A stretch of 64,000 nucleotides of DNA from Adiantum capillus-veneris (GCA_014529385.2 CM043960.1:75423910-75487909), one strand, 5' to 3'. Counted from the stretch's first letter, positions 21,501 through 32,612 are shown. Program-made: numbers and translations. The notes: generated by a model not told the origin, from the sequence alone.

Positions 21501-21907
21501 GCCGGCTTCTTAAGACCTTGTATGGGCTGAAGCAATCATCTCGTGAATGGTATCGTAAGTTTGATGCATTCATGAGTTCATTGGGCTATGTACGCAGTTA
21601 TGAGGACCCATGCCTCTCTACTCGCAAGGCTGCAGATGGTAGTCTTATTGTTTTGGTTTTGTATGTGGATGACATGCTGATCGCAGGGAAGTGTATTTCT
21701 GATGTGGATGCCTTGAAACATAGGCTACATGAGACCTTTTCCATGAAGGATCTTGGGGATGCCAGTCATATTTTGGGTATGCGGATCACTCGTGATCGTT
21801 CTCGCAAGATGCTCTTTCTTAGTCGAAAGAGTACATTGACAGGGTGCTTGAGCGTTTTCATATGGAAGGGGGGAAGGCCATTAGTACCCCGTTGCCTCCA
21901 TATGTAA
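18533..21907 (+). CDS. Copia Gag-Pol polyprotein, frameshifted near the end of RT
   Basis: I take ATG 18533 (MGTKEDTVFN) as the start because Gag homology begins there; the frame is open a further 31 codons upstream without known motifs. Residue numbers count from this Met. Gag lies at about 1-230, a zinc knuckle CFHCGRKGHFKKDC at 235-248, and the protease with DSGAS at 331. The integrase follows with an HHCC region (LWHQRLGHM, CKHC) and catalytic D522, D585 and E621 (35-residue spacing between the last two). The RT contains YVDD at 1044. A 14-residue repeat (DQPLLGDHVDVGQP) is present twice just before the RT. A base is missing within AGTCGAAAGA (21821-21830), which throws the frame off; the product would end at 21907 without RNase H. 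The normal role is particle assembly, reverse transcription and integration. Confidence 0.95.
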   Translation: MGTKEDTVFNIEKLDGANFSYWKDQIWDVLVQKKHIRPLKLQGVKPENMERDDWEELDEMCRSTIRLSLSKSLYYNVKDAQGGAYELWQRICDMYDKHSAASMVYWIKKLIDLRMEEGASMNAHLNEFNTIFSQLATQEITFEENVKAMFLLVTLSESWDTFRTAISNSVPANELTSTNVESSLLTEEINRKNNAGSKSSSAMVVRGRTMDKYKSNRGKSRSKSRAGTSKKDVECFHCGRKGHFKKDCYKWKRENGDGKKKDHDAKDKPKSNVKIEELNATQGECSSQDDHVCAPTSATSEELGDVLLASYFDDAFLLTHERSMPMDWVIDSGASFHVTPHRSWFHDYDASSTGTVRIADGRSMQIHGIGDIHLAMPNSTTFVLQRVRHVPALAKSLISVGQLDSLGFNVSFGDGGWKITKGSLVLVKGAKRNTLYSLCVASVADHIVGITEQPPASLWHQRLGHMSLKGLKLLARADYIPVSDFGGFEFCKHCLYGRHARSSHKKSVPHRSLEKLALVHSDVCGPMPNASLGGAMYFVTFIDDASRKVWAYPIRKKDMVFDIFKQWLALVENQSGCKLKCLRTDNGGEFMSHAFTTLCVEKGIRRELSAPYTPPQNGVAERMNRTIQEKVRSMLSMAGLSNGFWAEAVATSVHLINRSPSVPLGFKVPEEVWTGLPPSYGHLRVFGCEAYVHVPKAKRSKLDPKSKRCIFLGYGSSGEMGYRLWDPIDRKIVRSHDVVFHEDSMYRASPRTVEVRRVIFEEDSHRYDGPMAARGQPIDPQVGDQPLLGDHVDVGQPDQPLLGDHVDVGQPDAPLAQSLRRSERRARQPQRFVPSMDYVLLTDCGEPSCYDEAMSSVDKLKWEQAMQSEMDSLIQNETWELTPLPKGKKALPCKWVYKIKLCSMDAKPRYKARLVAKGFKQQKGIDFDEIFSPVVKMSTLRMLFALVAIEDMELKQMDVKTAFLHPDLHEDLYMEQPSGFVIHGSKKMVCRLLKTLYGLKQSSREWYRKFDAFMSSLGYVRSYEDPCLSTRKAADGSLIVLVLYVDDMLIAGKCISDVDALKHRLHETFSMKDLGDASHILGMRITRDRSRKMLFLSRKSTLTGCLSVFIWKGGRPLVPRCLHM
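20882..20965 (+). repeat. 42-bp tandem duplication inside Copia pol
   Basis: Two adjacent 42-base copies encode the 14-residue repeat DQPLLGDHVDVGQP in the linker between integrase and RT. It keeps the frame. Confidence 0.9.
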
Positions 21908-22620
21908 AACTCAGCCATGATGACTGCCCTTAGACAGATTTGGAGACTACAGAGATGTCTCAGATTCCCTATGCGTCAGCTGTTGGTTCCTTGATGTATG
22001 CCATGGTGGCTACGCGTCCAGATCTTGCTCATGCAGTTGGTGTGGTTAGCAGGTACATGTCTAACCCGGGCAAGCGTCATTGGGATGCAGTGAGAGGTAT
22101 TCTCAGATACTTGAGAGGGACTTCAAAGTTGTCTCTATGTTATGGTGAGAAGGATATGTCTGTTTGCGGATATACAGATTCAGACTATGCAGGGTCAGTG
22201 GACTCGAGGAAGTCTACTAGCGGCTATGTGTTCACAGTTGCAGGTGGACCGGTTTCGTGGGCATCACGTTTACAGCCATGCGTTGCTTTGAGCACTACAG
22301 AGGCTGAATATATGGCTGCCACTGAGGCTGCCAAGGAGGCCGTATGGCTCTCACGACTAGTGGGAGATCTTGGTATGGTTGGTGATGCTCCGATTCTACA
22401 TTGTGATAGCCAGAGTGCCATAGCGTTGGCACGGAATCCTGTCTTCCATGCGAAGACAAAGCACATTGAGGTGAGGTATCACTTCATACGAGAGGTGCTA
22501 GAGGACAAGCGCATAGAGCTTGTCAAGGTACACACTGACGATAACCCTGCTGATCTACTCACGAAGTCGTTAGCCTCACAGCGGTTTGCACACTGTAGAT
22601 CGCTGATGGGTATGGCTTGA
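21829..22620 (+). pseudogene. Copia RT C-terminus and RNase H, shifted frame
   Basis: After the one-base loss the coding sense continues in this frame from EYIDRVLERFHMEGG to TGA at 22618. TAG at 21931 interrupts it (CP then stop then TDLETTEM), probably a former CAG. The RNase H region shows SLMYAMVATRPDL, the STTEAEY motif and a C-terminal DSQSAIALARNP...KHIEVRYHFIRE block typical of Copia. Translation would need both a frameshift and readthrough. Confidence 0.9.
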
Positions 22621-22661
22621 CTTCTTTTGCTGTACGTTGGCCACTTTAAAGGCACACTGCC

Positions 22662-22675
22662 TTTAAGTGGGAGAT
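22662..22675 (+). promoter_or_regulatory. Polypurine tract of young Copia
   Basis: AAGTGGGAGAT directly before the 3' LTR is the usual plant Copia priming tract for plus-strand DNA. Confidence 0.85.
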
Positions 22676-22862
22676 TGTTGGGTTAAAGGCCCGTGTGCCC
22701 GGCTGCCCGTTGTTCAGCCGCCCATGTACAGCCATTCATTTACTCATTCATAATAACTATACTCATAACTACACATTGTAGTGTGAGTACCGCCCCGCCA
22801 CACACTGTGTCTATCTCCTTCTTCGTGTTGGCTCTCTGTGTGTGTGCTCTCCGATCCCAACA
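22676..22862 (+). repeat. 3' LTR of young Copia
   Basis: 187 bp, identical by eye to the 5' LTR, followed by the GCCCA duplication at 22863-22867. Confidence 0.97.
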
Positions 22863-22867
22863 GCCCA

Positions 22868-23090
22868 ACGGGTGTTGGTGAATATGTATCCTCCTTGTCT
22901 AGCGATTGAACCCACCTTTCTAGAATAAGAAACTGTCAATGGTATATCCTTCACTAAATGCACTAACTATCTGTCCATTGAACTGAATATTGACAGTTAC
23001 TCTATTGGTCTTGTCCATTAGATTTTTTAGAAACGGGATCACCTTAAGCTTACTGTTGTTGAGTTTGTAATGAAAAAAAGCAACAGGCCA
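22868..23090 (+). pseudogene. Penelope-like reverse transcriptase, 3' portion
   Basis: Once the Copia element and one target copy are set aside, the reading frame from 17171 runs directly on here. It shows NMYPPCLAIEPT after motif C, then LSIELNIDSYS, KRDHLKL and KKSNRPFKTAQ. These fit the region after motif C in Penelope-like RTs (a YPPxL segment, an LDLxI-like segment, KRDxF and SNRP). Stops at about 22926, 23017 and 23026 show decay. Similarity ends near 23090, where the minus-strand gypsy remnant begins. Confidence 0.65.
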
Positions 23091-23091
23091 T

Positions 23092-23450
23092 TCAAAACTG
23101 CTCAACATATGGCCAATCTAGAACAACCTTGTAAGTTTGCATCCATGAAACTCCCAAAATTATTTTCTCGTTGAGATATGTATCTGCCATGGTGTGGAAC
23201 CGATGTGGGCAATGGTTACCATCTATGTTAATTGAGATATTGGCTTGTTCCAAACTAACCATGGTTTTTGTGCTAGCCGCTTTTAGCTCAATCTGAGTTG
23301 TTTCAATCATAGACTCCGATAGTTTCAGGTAGGTTGAATATTGTATAGCATTGACACGTGCTCCATTGTCCACAAGTTCTCTTTCGGTTGTGCCATCTGC
23401 TAGCAGGACATTGATTCGAACATCCATTCTTCCTAGCCAATTTTGCTCTA
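23092..23450 (-). pseudogene. Second (post-integrase) aspartic-protease-like domain, decayed gypsy
   Basis: The frame reads RINVLLADGTTERELVDNGA, then VNAIQYSTYLKL, and later KIILGVSWMQTYKVVLDW. This fits a retropepsin: a flap-side strand, D-N-G-A at the place of DTGA, and the ILG motif. It aligns with the C-terminal domain of the full-length element (LLDTGAKYNLL, INLGRTWM, CTIDW), and both are preceded by a similar V-E-x-x-W-L stretch. Position after the integrase is unusual for Ty3/gypsy. Confidence 0.65.
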
Positions 23451-23927
23451 CCTAAACTACTATAATAGGAGGTGATGGTTGATGTTGTTCCTTGCACTTT
23501 AAAATTCGCAATTGAGCTTCCTCATGTGCTTTATCTTTAATTGCTTGAGCCTTCTGCTACCATATCTTAGCTCAATGTATCTTCTTTAACATTTTTACAA
23601 AAAGAGGTTGATGATACTTCTTCAATCTGCATCCATTTATCCTGTTAGACATTACCTCTCCCTCTAATGTTGCAAGTTGGACGACACCGCTTTGATCACA
23701 AATAGGCCGTTACCCCGCTTTTTGAGTTTCTTGGAATGTTGCTTAAGGGTGTAGACTAAAGCATAGTCCCCCTTTTGGAATTCCATGTTTATTACATGTT
23801 GGTCATGGAATTGTTTCATTTGTCCTTTTAGTGCATACATAGTTGTGACTGAATTGAGTCATATTTTCTCCAATTGTATTAGTTCGTCCAGTCTACCAGA
23901 CAACTCGTGCCGCATCCATCCTAAGTC

Positions 23928-24607
23928 TTATGCTACACGTAGTGTAGGAATTAAGAACTCGACAGGTAGTATGGCAATTATCTGATCCCAATCCATTCTA
24001 GATTCATTGACATTTTTTGTGAGCACTGTGCATAAAATTTTGTTTGTGCTCTCACCTTTCCCGGTTGCTTCAAGGTTGTATGGAGCTAATTCAGAATGAA
24101 ACACCATAAAATCATGCAACATATAATTAATCATATCATTGAGAAAATGAGTTTCTTAATTGCTCACAATTTCAATTGAAAGGCCATATCTCGTGAAAAT
24201 GTTCTCATACAAGAATTGCGTTGTGGTTCAGGCATCATTTTTTTGTGTTGCCCTGGCCTCTACCCATTTGGTCAAATAATATGTGGTCACTATAATGTAT
24301 TGAGAATGCATTCAATATGCCAGTGGTGAGATAGGCCCAACAAAGTCTATTCCCCATTATAAAAAAGCTCGTGCTCCCATCATTGGTTGTAGCGGCATGT
24401 CATCATGTCGCATAATACATTGGTTTGTTGGCAAGCATCACATTGTTTCACATAGTGTTCTACATCCATTAACAAAGTAGGCCACCATATTCCTACAAGG
24501 AGTATCGCTTTTGCGGTTTTGTCAGTTGAAAATTGTCCTTCGGTTGGACCAGTGTGTGGTTGTTCAAGTATTGGAAAAAAATCATGCTCTACTACACAAA
24601 CTCTCAA
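23928..24607 (-). pseudogene. Integrase remnant, decayed gypsy
   Basis: The zinc-binding N-terminus reads QPHTGPTEGQ, then WWPTLL and CDACQ (second His changed to Gln). The core follows in fragments: GIDFVGPI (first Asp), a second-Asp region reading IEIVSN (Asp lost), and GKGESTNKILC carrying the catalytic Glu. Frameshifts and stops separate the pieces. Confidence 0.75.
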
Positions 24608-25400
24608 ATTGTCATCTATCCCTCTTTGATAAAGGTAATTTCTACAATAACATAGTTTTGCTTCTTGTTGAGCATAGTCTGGTTCCGCTCAAGTTTGTTG
24701 GCAGGACTCCTTGCTCTATATAATCCACAATGTATTTTCCCCACTTGGGTGCTTCTGCTATCCAAAACAGTGTAGCATGCTTGATTGGCTTTCAGATTGC
24801 ACAAGCATTACATGAACTAACATAGTTATGGATGCTTTTTTGCATGTGAGGCCAATACACCCCAAGTAGCATCAGTCTTTGGTATGTTTGTGTTTTGACA
24901 TTGTGAATACCTATAGTTTATACATGAGCTTGCTTAAGATACATTTCTTTCTCTGATGTGTAAATGCATAACCTAAGTATACCATCGTTTCCCAGCTTAT
25001 ATAATCGTTCGGTTATCAGCACCACTAAGGAGCAAGATTGTTTAATGGTTGATGGTTGTCTCTGAATCTGTAGAGAACCAATGGTGATCAATGGTATACC
25101 ATATTTGCTCCACCTCGATACCATCTAGATATTGAAGAGACAAGAGTCAGATAAATCATCCTCAATCCCTAATGGTGCTTCCTCGTGTATCATTTGTGAT
25201 AAATGGTCTACCCTCTAATGTGTGGTCCCTTTCTTCACTACTACGATGAAATCAAATTCCAAAAATATTATGAACCATCAAACTATGCATCCCGTACTGC
25301 ATGGTTTGTTCACTAAATACAATAACACCTGATGATCCACAAAGAATATAAACTTATTTGCAAGAAGGTAATGTCTAAACTTTTTCACGTAATAGATCAT

Positions 25401-26450
25401 TCACAAGCCCTCTCTTTTTGTGGTTGTGTAATTCCATTCCGTAATGGTGAGCTGGTTATTAGAGTAACAGATTGGAAAATCCATTTTGCTTTCTCCAGGT
25501 TGAGCTAAAAAACATCCAATAGCATAAGTCAGCGCATCTACATGGACGTGGAAAATCTTGTTCCAGTCAGGAGCTTTCAAAATTGGATTAGAAATACGCC
25601 TTTGCTTCAATTGTTGAAACACTTTTTCACATTCCTCAGTCCATTCAAACTTAGTGATAACTATGTAGAGAGGTTTTGCAACGACCATGTCCATGTAAAT
25701 AAATCTTCGATAATAGCCACAATGGCCCATAAAATCTTGTACATCTCTAACTTTGGTGAGTCTCGAGAGCAACAATCACTTGTATCTTCTAAAGATCAGC
25801 AGAAATGTGATCTTTGGACACAATATGCCCCAGAATCTAGCTTTGTCTTACCATGAAAACACATTTTTTAGAGTTTAGGCAAATGTGACACGTTTGCATT
25901 TCTCAAAGATCTTCTTTAGGTATTCTACATGTTCATTTTTGTGGAGAGAATGCACACACAGTTCATCCATATAAATCTCTAAGAATTATCTTAGATACTC
26001 CTTGAATGCATGACTCATCAACCTTTGGAATGTGGTGGGTGCATTGGTTAAACCAAGTGGCATCACTCGATATACAAATATGCCCCATTCCATTGCAAAG
26101 GCTATTATATGTTGATCCTCCAACTTGATTGTGAGCTGGTTATAGCCCAGAAAATCCATTAAGAAAGTTGTAGGCTTCCTTTCCAGTACTCTTTTAACCA
26201 CATGGTTTGTGATGGACAAGGGATATTGTCTCTAATCATAGACGCATTCACATGTTTGAGATTTACACACACTTGTAATTTACTATTCGTTTTGGGGACC
26301 ACTACAATTGGTGACACCCACTCCATGTGTTCTATCTCATAGATAAACTTTGCCTCTTTAAGCTTGTCTATCTCTTCTTTGATTTTCCTTGCAAATGTTT
26401 CATTATAGGTGTAGGATCATTGTTGGTGCGGTTTAGCATCACTCTCGAGG
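25401..26450 (-). pseudogene. Reverse transcriptase-RNase H remnant, decayed gypsy
   Basis: The RT retains FLMDFLGYNQLTIKLEDQ, then GLTNAPTTFQRLM, and a catalytic motif reading IYMDELCVHS where an active family would have two aspartates. RNase H follows with IFHVHVDALTYAIGCFLAQPG and NYTTTKREGL. Stops occur throughout, for example just before the catalytic motif. Confidence 0.85.
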
Positions 26451-27017
26451 GGTATTATGTGTTGGCATATGCTCGAATCTACCCCCTTAAGATCTTTGTA
26501 TGACCAAGCAAACACATCTCTATATTGTTTGAGGGTAGCTATCAACAGTTATTCCTCTTCCTCGGTGAGATCCGTGGCTATGTAAGTTGGTCTTGGTTCT
26601 CCCCTAGTTCCACCAGATCAATTCTCTTTGCATTTTTCGGTCTATCATACGATGTTCCCGATTATCTTGGCTCTCGCATTGGTTGCTCAACCACAATACG
26701 TTGGTCTTGAATTGTGTATCCTTTGTAATGAGAGGGTGCATCAAATTTTTTTGAGTTAGAGTCACCCTCACTTTCCATTTCTGTTGTCCAAACCTCCTTC
26801 AGTGTTTGTTTCATTTTTTTGTATTCACTTTTGCGTTTAGTTTTTGACATCCTCATTGGTGTTTCAGCCTTGTCTTTCATTTGTTAAATTTTTTTTCTGA
26901 GCCACTTGAAAGTTTGTCCTCGGTATCATTCCCTAAATCATCGCTCCTTGAATCATGATATTCGTCTTCAATATTGTGTGGGAGATCTTGTACAAAGACT
27001 TCGTCCACTATCCATTT

Positions 27018-27338
27018 TCAATTGATTGTCTCTAAGGTCTCGGTTGTTTCAGGTGTATCTTTTGAGCTCAGGATAGCGACTACCATCTGAAAGGGCATTA
27101 TGTTGTAACCATCCTTGTCGCAAAATGTCATAGTGGTTACTTTGTTTACATAGACATCTAGCATTGCCAGTACTTTCTCCCATGCAAAAGGTTCAAACAA
27201 CTCCTTTGGAAATGGCTCCTTCATGTAACAGGTATCTTCTACATGGAACTCTAGGATGCAATCCTCCCTTCTCAGGCTCCCGCATTCCGATGCTCCGCAC
27301 ATCCAAATATGTGCATCCTTCACTAGCCAAGCAAGCAA
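27018..27338 (-). pseudogene. Linker-region remnant between protease 1 and RT, decayed gypsy
   Basis: The open stretch includes HIWMCGASECGSLRREDCI, DLFEP-like acidic sections and LDVYVNKVTTMTF. The same sequence recurs, diverged, at 36678-37016. I do not recognise a fold; it sits in the element where the full-length copy has a charged linker. Confidence 0.5.
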
Positions 27339-27459
27339 CTATGTTCCAGCATCCGTAGTGACAACAAAATCTTCTAGTGAGGTTTGTTTTACGTCCCTAT
27401 AACTATGGTCCTTTGTGTTAACGCTTATTATGATTCCCTTGTGCCTTAAGTAGAGATGG

Positions 27460-27800
27460 TCATAGCCCCAATCTTGAACCAACTTCAAAATTGTTGCCTT
27501 TTCCAAAATCTACTACAACAAATGTATGTTTGTATTATATCCGGCCCGCATGAGGATAAAATTATTCGTTCCAACATTTCTAAAGGTTTCTCCACATACC
27601 CATCAGCTAGTTGCAATATCATGCTCGTTTTTTTGAGAACTGGTCTCCTTCATTTCTCCCAGATCCCTTTTGTAGCGATGGCTATCTTGACCCCACTGTC
27701 AAGTATCGCTATTGTCTTTACCCCCTTGTATTCTAGAGGTAAGGTGGTATTTCCTTCTTCTCCCTCATAATAATCACCCACCTTATTCACTAGGACTGGT
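27460..27800 (-). pseudogene. First aspartic-protease-like domain, decayed gypsy
   Basis: The frame reads VGDYYEGEEGNTTLPL, then AILDSGVKIAIATKGIWEK. This aligns with LGQYFEGDESNATLPI and GILDGGAGVSIVTKDCWES in the full-length element. D-S-G is an acceptable retropepsin active-site triplet. It lies between Gag and RT, the usual place. Confidence 0.65.
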
Positions 27801-28379
27801 TCTGCTTTGGGTTTCTCAAGATGAATTGTTTCCTTAATTTTTTTCTACGAGGTCATCTTCCGATCAATCCCATCTTTTCCAGATTCTTGCTCATTTGTTC
27901 CCACAAATATGGTTTGATTTTTAGAAGTTTTGCAAGAGTGATTGTACATCTTATAGGAGAAGACATTAGATCATGTAAGCTCTTTGTATCCGTCACTCGT
28001 GGAATAGAATTCCATTGTGATGGCACAATTCGCATCTCAAATTTTGTTTCATATTCCCCTATAAACAACGATAAAGTTCTTCTGGTTGTGTGTTTACTCT
28101 TTATAGATATCTCCATTCATGCATCGCCATACGATGACTAAATATCTCCCGGATCGATCCCATGGTCCATGTTGATTCTGGAGATTGCTGCTAACAGCAA
28201 TATGGCGCTTCCGTTTTTTTTGTTTACGATTGTCTCCCATAGTGATTGTGGCCATAGCTTTTCTACTTCAGGAATTGGGTGCATCTCCAGGAATTTAGCC
28301 TCATCCGTTGTGTTTGCGACAACCCTCGTAGTCCATGGTTCTTCCTTGTCCACTTTCGATTTCGCAGATCTGATTTTTT

Positions 28380-29200
28380 TATCTGGATTCTTAGCGCAAT
28401 GTATGAGCAGATGATTCCTTCCTGGACGATCATAGAATCCTTGGATTTTAAGTTGTTCACATATGTTAGTTTTCTTATGCACTCCTGTTTTACCATTTCC
28501 AACTCATATATTATAGGCTCATGAGTTTTTAAGCTTTTCGACTATATGAGAGCTTGAGCAGTATCTATGAGTTTTTTACACATCTCCATTCGTTTGGTAT
28601 CAAATTAAGGATGCGGATAGGTCAAAAGTCTTTGTTTTACAATTTGGTTGTTCTTTAATCTTGCCTTGTAGGCTTGCAGCATAGCATCTAAATGCTCGCT
28701 CACCTTTTCCACTAAGACCAATCGGCCAAAATCAGTCTTTGACTCTTCCGACCCTTTTGCATTTTCTTTACTCTCTTGTTCAAGTCTAAGTTGTTCCTTT
28801 GTTTGGTTTAATTCCGTTTCCAAAGCTATTTTTTCCTTTAGCCTCTTCGCTTTTATTTGTCTCATTTAGCTTTTCATGATTTTCTTTGAGTCCTAACTGC
28901 CCCATTTTCAAACTAGGTTAATTCAAGTTTCAAATCCTCTGCTACTACAGGTTGATTTTTTGTGTTACCACTTTGACTAGAACTATTGGCTTAGACCTTG
29001 ATCCGCTTATGCACGATAAAATTCCAATTACATTGAGAATTGCCTTCCCTAGGTTGTCAGAATTCTTCACACAATTTTGAATCAAGTGATCTCTCCCACA
29101 CCTGTCACAAAATCCCAAAAAAATTGTTCACTAACCTTTATGTGGACACTCTTGTATCCAATGGTCGCCCCCACATTCATAGCATGGACCCTCTAGTTGG
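28380..29200 (-). pseudogene. Gag zinc-knuckle region, decayed gypsy
   Basis: Two knuckles are intact: CYECGGDHWIQEC (about 29141-29180) and CDRCGRDHLIQNC (about 29075-29115). Both have CX2CX3HX4C spacing, one residue shorter than the common retroviral form. A third, near 28400-28440, reads YDRPGRNHLLIHC with its first two cysteines lost. These bind the RNA genome in the particle. Confidence 0.7.
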
Positions 29201-29822
29201 GCTGCTAGTTGCATCCCCATTGGCTAGCCTGCACTAAGCGAATATCCCCTAGAGGCTTGTAGTTCTAGTTTGTTATGAACATGAGCGTATTTTTATCCAT
29301 TGTGAATTGATTTCTAGAAGTTTGAGTCACAAACAAAGGTTCAATAGCTTCATCAACGCTAACCCAAAATGGACTTTCCTCAGTGGCATAAGCTACATCA
29401 TTAGTCTCTCTCACATGGTTTTTTATTGGTTCCTCATATTAAACAATTGGTGGCATCATCGGTTGGGTTATGAGTGACTTTGTTGGTTTTGTGTAACACA
29501 CAATGGCTCTAAGGTCATAAGGCAAAGGTGGATGTTATCCCAACACTGGTTGCGGTTTGTCTCCTCCTTCTTGTATTGTGTTGTTGGGTCTGATTTGATA
29601 CCTTAGAGGTGGTAGAAATTCTTGTACCGGTGGCAGCACATATGGACTTTTCCTCATGTAATTCCGATTATAGAAGCACTCACTAGTGTCATGGTTCATG
29701 TATTTTCTTCTCAATGGTGCACCACTTCAACACTCTTGGAGCACTGACTACTTCTGGTTGCTGCGGTCTCAAGTTGGGGTTCTGTTTATAGGTCTGATTC
29801 ATCCTGCATACGATTTCTTCAA

Positions 29823-30240
29823 CTAGCTGATCCACATCTTGTGTGATTGAAGGAGGAATACTACGTTTTGCAATTGACTCATTGGTGGTAGAAGAGGTGT
29901 TGCTAGTGTTTGTGTGATTGAAGCATGAGCACTACGTTTTTCAATTGACTCACTGGTGGTAGAAGAGGTACTGTTAGTGTTTGTCTCTACATCCTTCGTT
30001 ACCTCCGTGTATGTTTTGCAATTGTCAACTAGGTACAATGCTTGCCTAGTGACTAGTTCGAATGTTGTGCATGCCTTCAAGTGTAAGTCCTTTTTGAGAG
30101 TTTTGTTTCTCAACCCCTCTATAAAGAGAACCGATAAGCGATCGTCCTGTGGTAACTCTTGTATTGGAAATCTTTCGATGTATTGCTTGAAGCGAAGTGA
30201 AGCTTCTTTCACCTGTTCATTTTCCTTTTGTTAAAAGGAA
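29823..30240 (-). pseudogene. Gag capsid-region remnant, decayed gypsy
   Basis: EASLRFKQYIERFPIQELP, then LFIEGLRNKTLKKDLHL and a final ALYLVDNC match the pattern of the retrotransposon Gag domain, compare DFISRLKHLNSRCP and RFIRGLRNEG in the full-length copy. Further remnants run to about 30750. Confidence 0.7.
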
Positions 30241-31810
30241 TAAATTTGAGAAATCATGTTGTGCTTGATTCTCCTCTTAGAGAATTCCTTGGCAAACTCT
30301 TGCAAGAGTTGATCAATGTTCAAGAAATCTCTACTATTTAGTAGTTGGAACCAAGTCAACATCATTCCCTCTAATGTTAAACCAAATCCCTCGTATTACG
30401 TTTGGAAATCCGCTACTTGTTTCGCCCTTAAGACTTGCTTAAAAATAGATACATGTGCGTATGGGTTCCTCAATCGGTTGTACTTCTTTGTCACACATTT
30501 GGCCACTTGAGAAGGTTGCATTCTTTGAGTTTTTGCAACCACCCTCATCATTCTAGGTTCTCCTGGCATTGCATCCCTCATTTCATAACCACTAATAGGT
30601 GCTCTGGAATGGGTTCGGTCAGCCATCCTTTCCTCTATTCTTACATCATGACTCTTGGTTCTGATATTCAGCACCCTTGTCCTTAACATCATATATGGGA
30701 TATCACTACCTTGAAGTGTAGACATAGGAACCCGAGAATCCAAGGATCCCATCAGTTTTGATTTAGAGAGATGGGGTCAACTGAAAGTGTCTCCCACATG
30801 AGATTTCAAAGGATTCACTCTCGTAGTTTTCATTCGTGTTGTTTCTGATACAGTAGGTCTGTGCACACTAGGGTGACATAGTATTGATGGAGTAGTCCCC
30901 CAAAGTATGTATCTCCCCCAAGATCGTTATAACTCACCACCGAATCCTTTCAACCATACTTGTCTAACATGACTATCTTCGCATCTCTCTCCACTTCAAA
31001 CATGAATATATACAAGTATTTCTATTCTATCAACTCCTTCACATTGGGCTCCCACACCTGTATAACAGAGTATTCTCTCTCCATTATCATGCTTATGTAA
31101 GTCCACATGCGTATTGTCGGTGTTGACGCGAGTAGCCACATTTACTCGTCTAAGGTTAGCATTAGGAATGTCCAACTTTGATGGATTCTCCTCAAGCTCT
31201 ACGTCAACCTTTTCTTTTGTGTCTGTTAAACCCCACTTGTCAAAAATGAAAAATATCAAGCACAAATACATACATGTTTCCCTCCTCAATATTGAAATAT
31301 CGATCACCACTATAATCTATGGGCACTACAAGCTTAAGCTCACTAGGCCTCTCTTCAATTTTGACAAGTTAGTGGTGATCCATATCGTCTTTGTAGATTT
31401 GACCACCCTATTCATTTTCAAAATGGTATTGCAGTTGCAAAAGTTTTAGATTTGATGCAAGTTGCGATGGTCTCGCTCCCAATTTGGTTTCTTCCTCGAA
31501 ACTCATAGTTTCGGATCCCTCATCCTATAGGTATATGATCTTTCTGAAGAAGTATCAAAAAGACTTTCCTGCAATATTGGCTCTAAGGTAGGTATGGTCC
31601 CTTGATTGACATTACCCTCTATTGAAATACGGCTTGATTGGTCTTGAGCAGTAGGGTTTCTATTCTGGTGAAACTTGCCTTTGACTTGTTGCAGGTTGTA
31701 TTTTGGTGTTTTGGTCAACTTTTTGTTGTTTCTTGCTATGGTGGCCTTTAGAAATATTGTTACAAATGATGCCAGCTTCCCATTGCCTAAATCTCAACCT
31801 AAGATGCTTC

Positions 31811-32200
31811 AGGGGGTCATGAATCATGATCCATGTTCCATCTCATCTGGTCATGAAATTCGGTCGATTGTATGCTTGTATCCTGTAGAGGTTAGATTTT
31901 CACTTATTTTTTAGTTTGGAAACCAAAAAGTCAAAAAGGCCCAATTTTTGTCTATTTCCAAGGTTTGTGTGCCTAATTTCTTGATTTAGATGAGTATGAT
32001 GTGTCAATTTTTCACCAAAAGTGTATATCTGGAGATTTGAAACCCCATTGGTCTAGTATCAGTTTCTATCCAAATTGTCTCAAGGGGTCATGAGTCACGA
32101 TCCATGTTCCTGCACATTTTGGACTAAAACTTTCGAGATCAGCCTTCTGTAGCCTAGTTCACCCCTTTCCTCACTTATTTTTGGGTTTGCATTTTACTTT
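31811..32200. repeat. Diverged direct repeat in gypsy leader
   Basis: GGGGTCATGAATCATGATCC at 31811 recurs as GGGGTCATGAGTCACGATCC near 32086. Both copies continue through CATGTTCC, a TTCG...TCG(A)TTGTATGC or TTCGAGATCAGCC section and CACTTATTTTT. The offset is about 275 bp. The differences are largely transitions. Confidence 0.6.
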
Positions 32201-32612
32201 TGAGCTCCAACCATCAAATTTCTAAGATTTTCAGAGTTTATGGTCTCGACAACCAAAATATAGTTTTGACAGTATTTTCCCTTATCCTTTTTGCTCAATT
32301 TGATGGTTATAGATGTTACCTAACCTAATTCTACAACAAATGATGCAAAACTGGAAGAAAAACAAAATATGGAACAATAATTTCAAAGAATCAAAAAATA
32401 TGCAGAATGAAATGCTTTTGTATCTAACCCATAACTCTTAAAAACTCTCAAGAGTAGATCTAGCAAGTCCCCGACTTCTAGCCTCTACCAACACTAAACC
32501 CCGTGTTTAGCTGCCTGACTGCTAAAGTGTAAATGAATCAAAAATCAAAATCAAAGGTCTATAAGTAAAAAGCTACGATTAGGTAACTCACCACCTAACG
32601 ATTGCTATCTCT

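Larger units (their letters stand above)
17177..22862 (+). mobile_element. Ty1/Copia retrotransposon, young full-length copy
   Basis: The element is 5.7 kb. It has two 187-bp LTRs that are identical by eye, begin TGTTGGG and end CCCAACA, and are flanked by GCCCA duplications. The internal region holds an initiator-tRNA-Met primer site, a long leader, a gag-pol frame in Copia order (Gag, protease, integrase, RT, RNase H) and a purine-rich tract before the 3' LTR. LTR identity means recent insertion, yet the coding frame has one single-base frameshift and one in-frame TAG, so it either moved in trans or was damaged at or after insertion. Confidence 0.97.
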
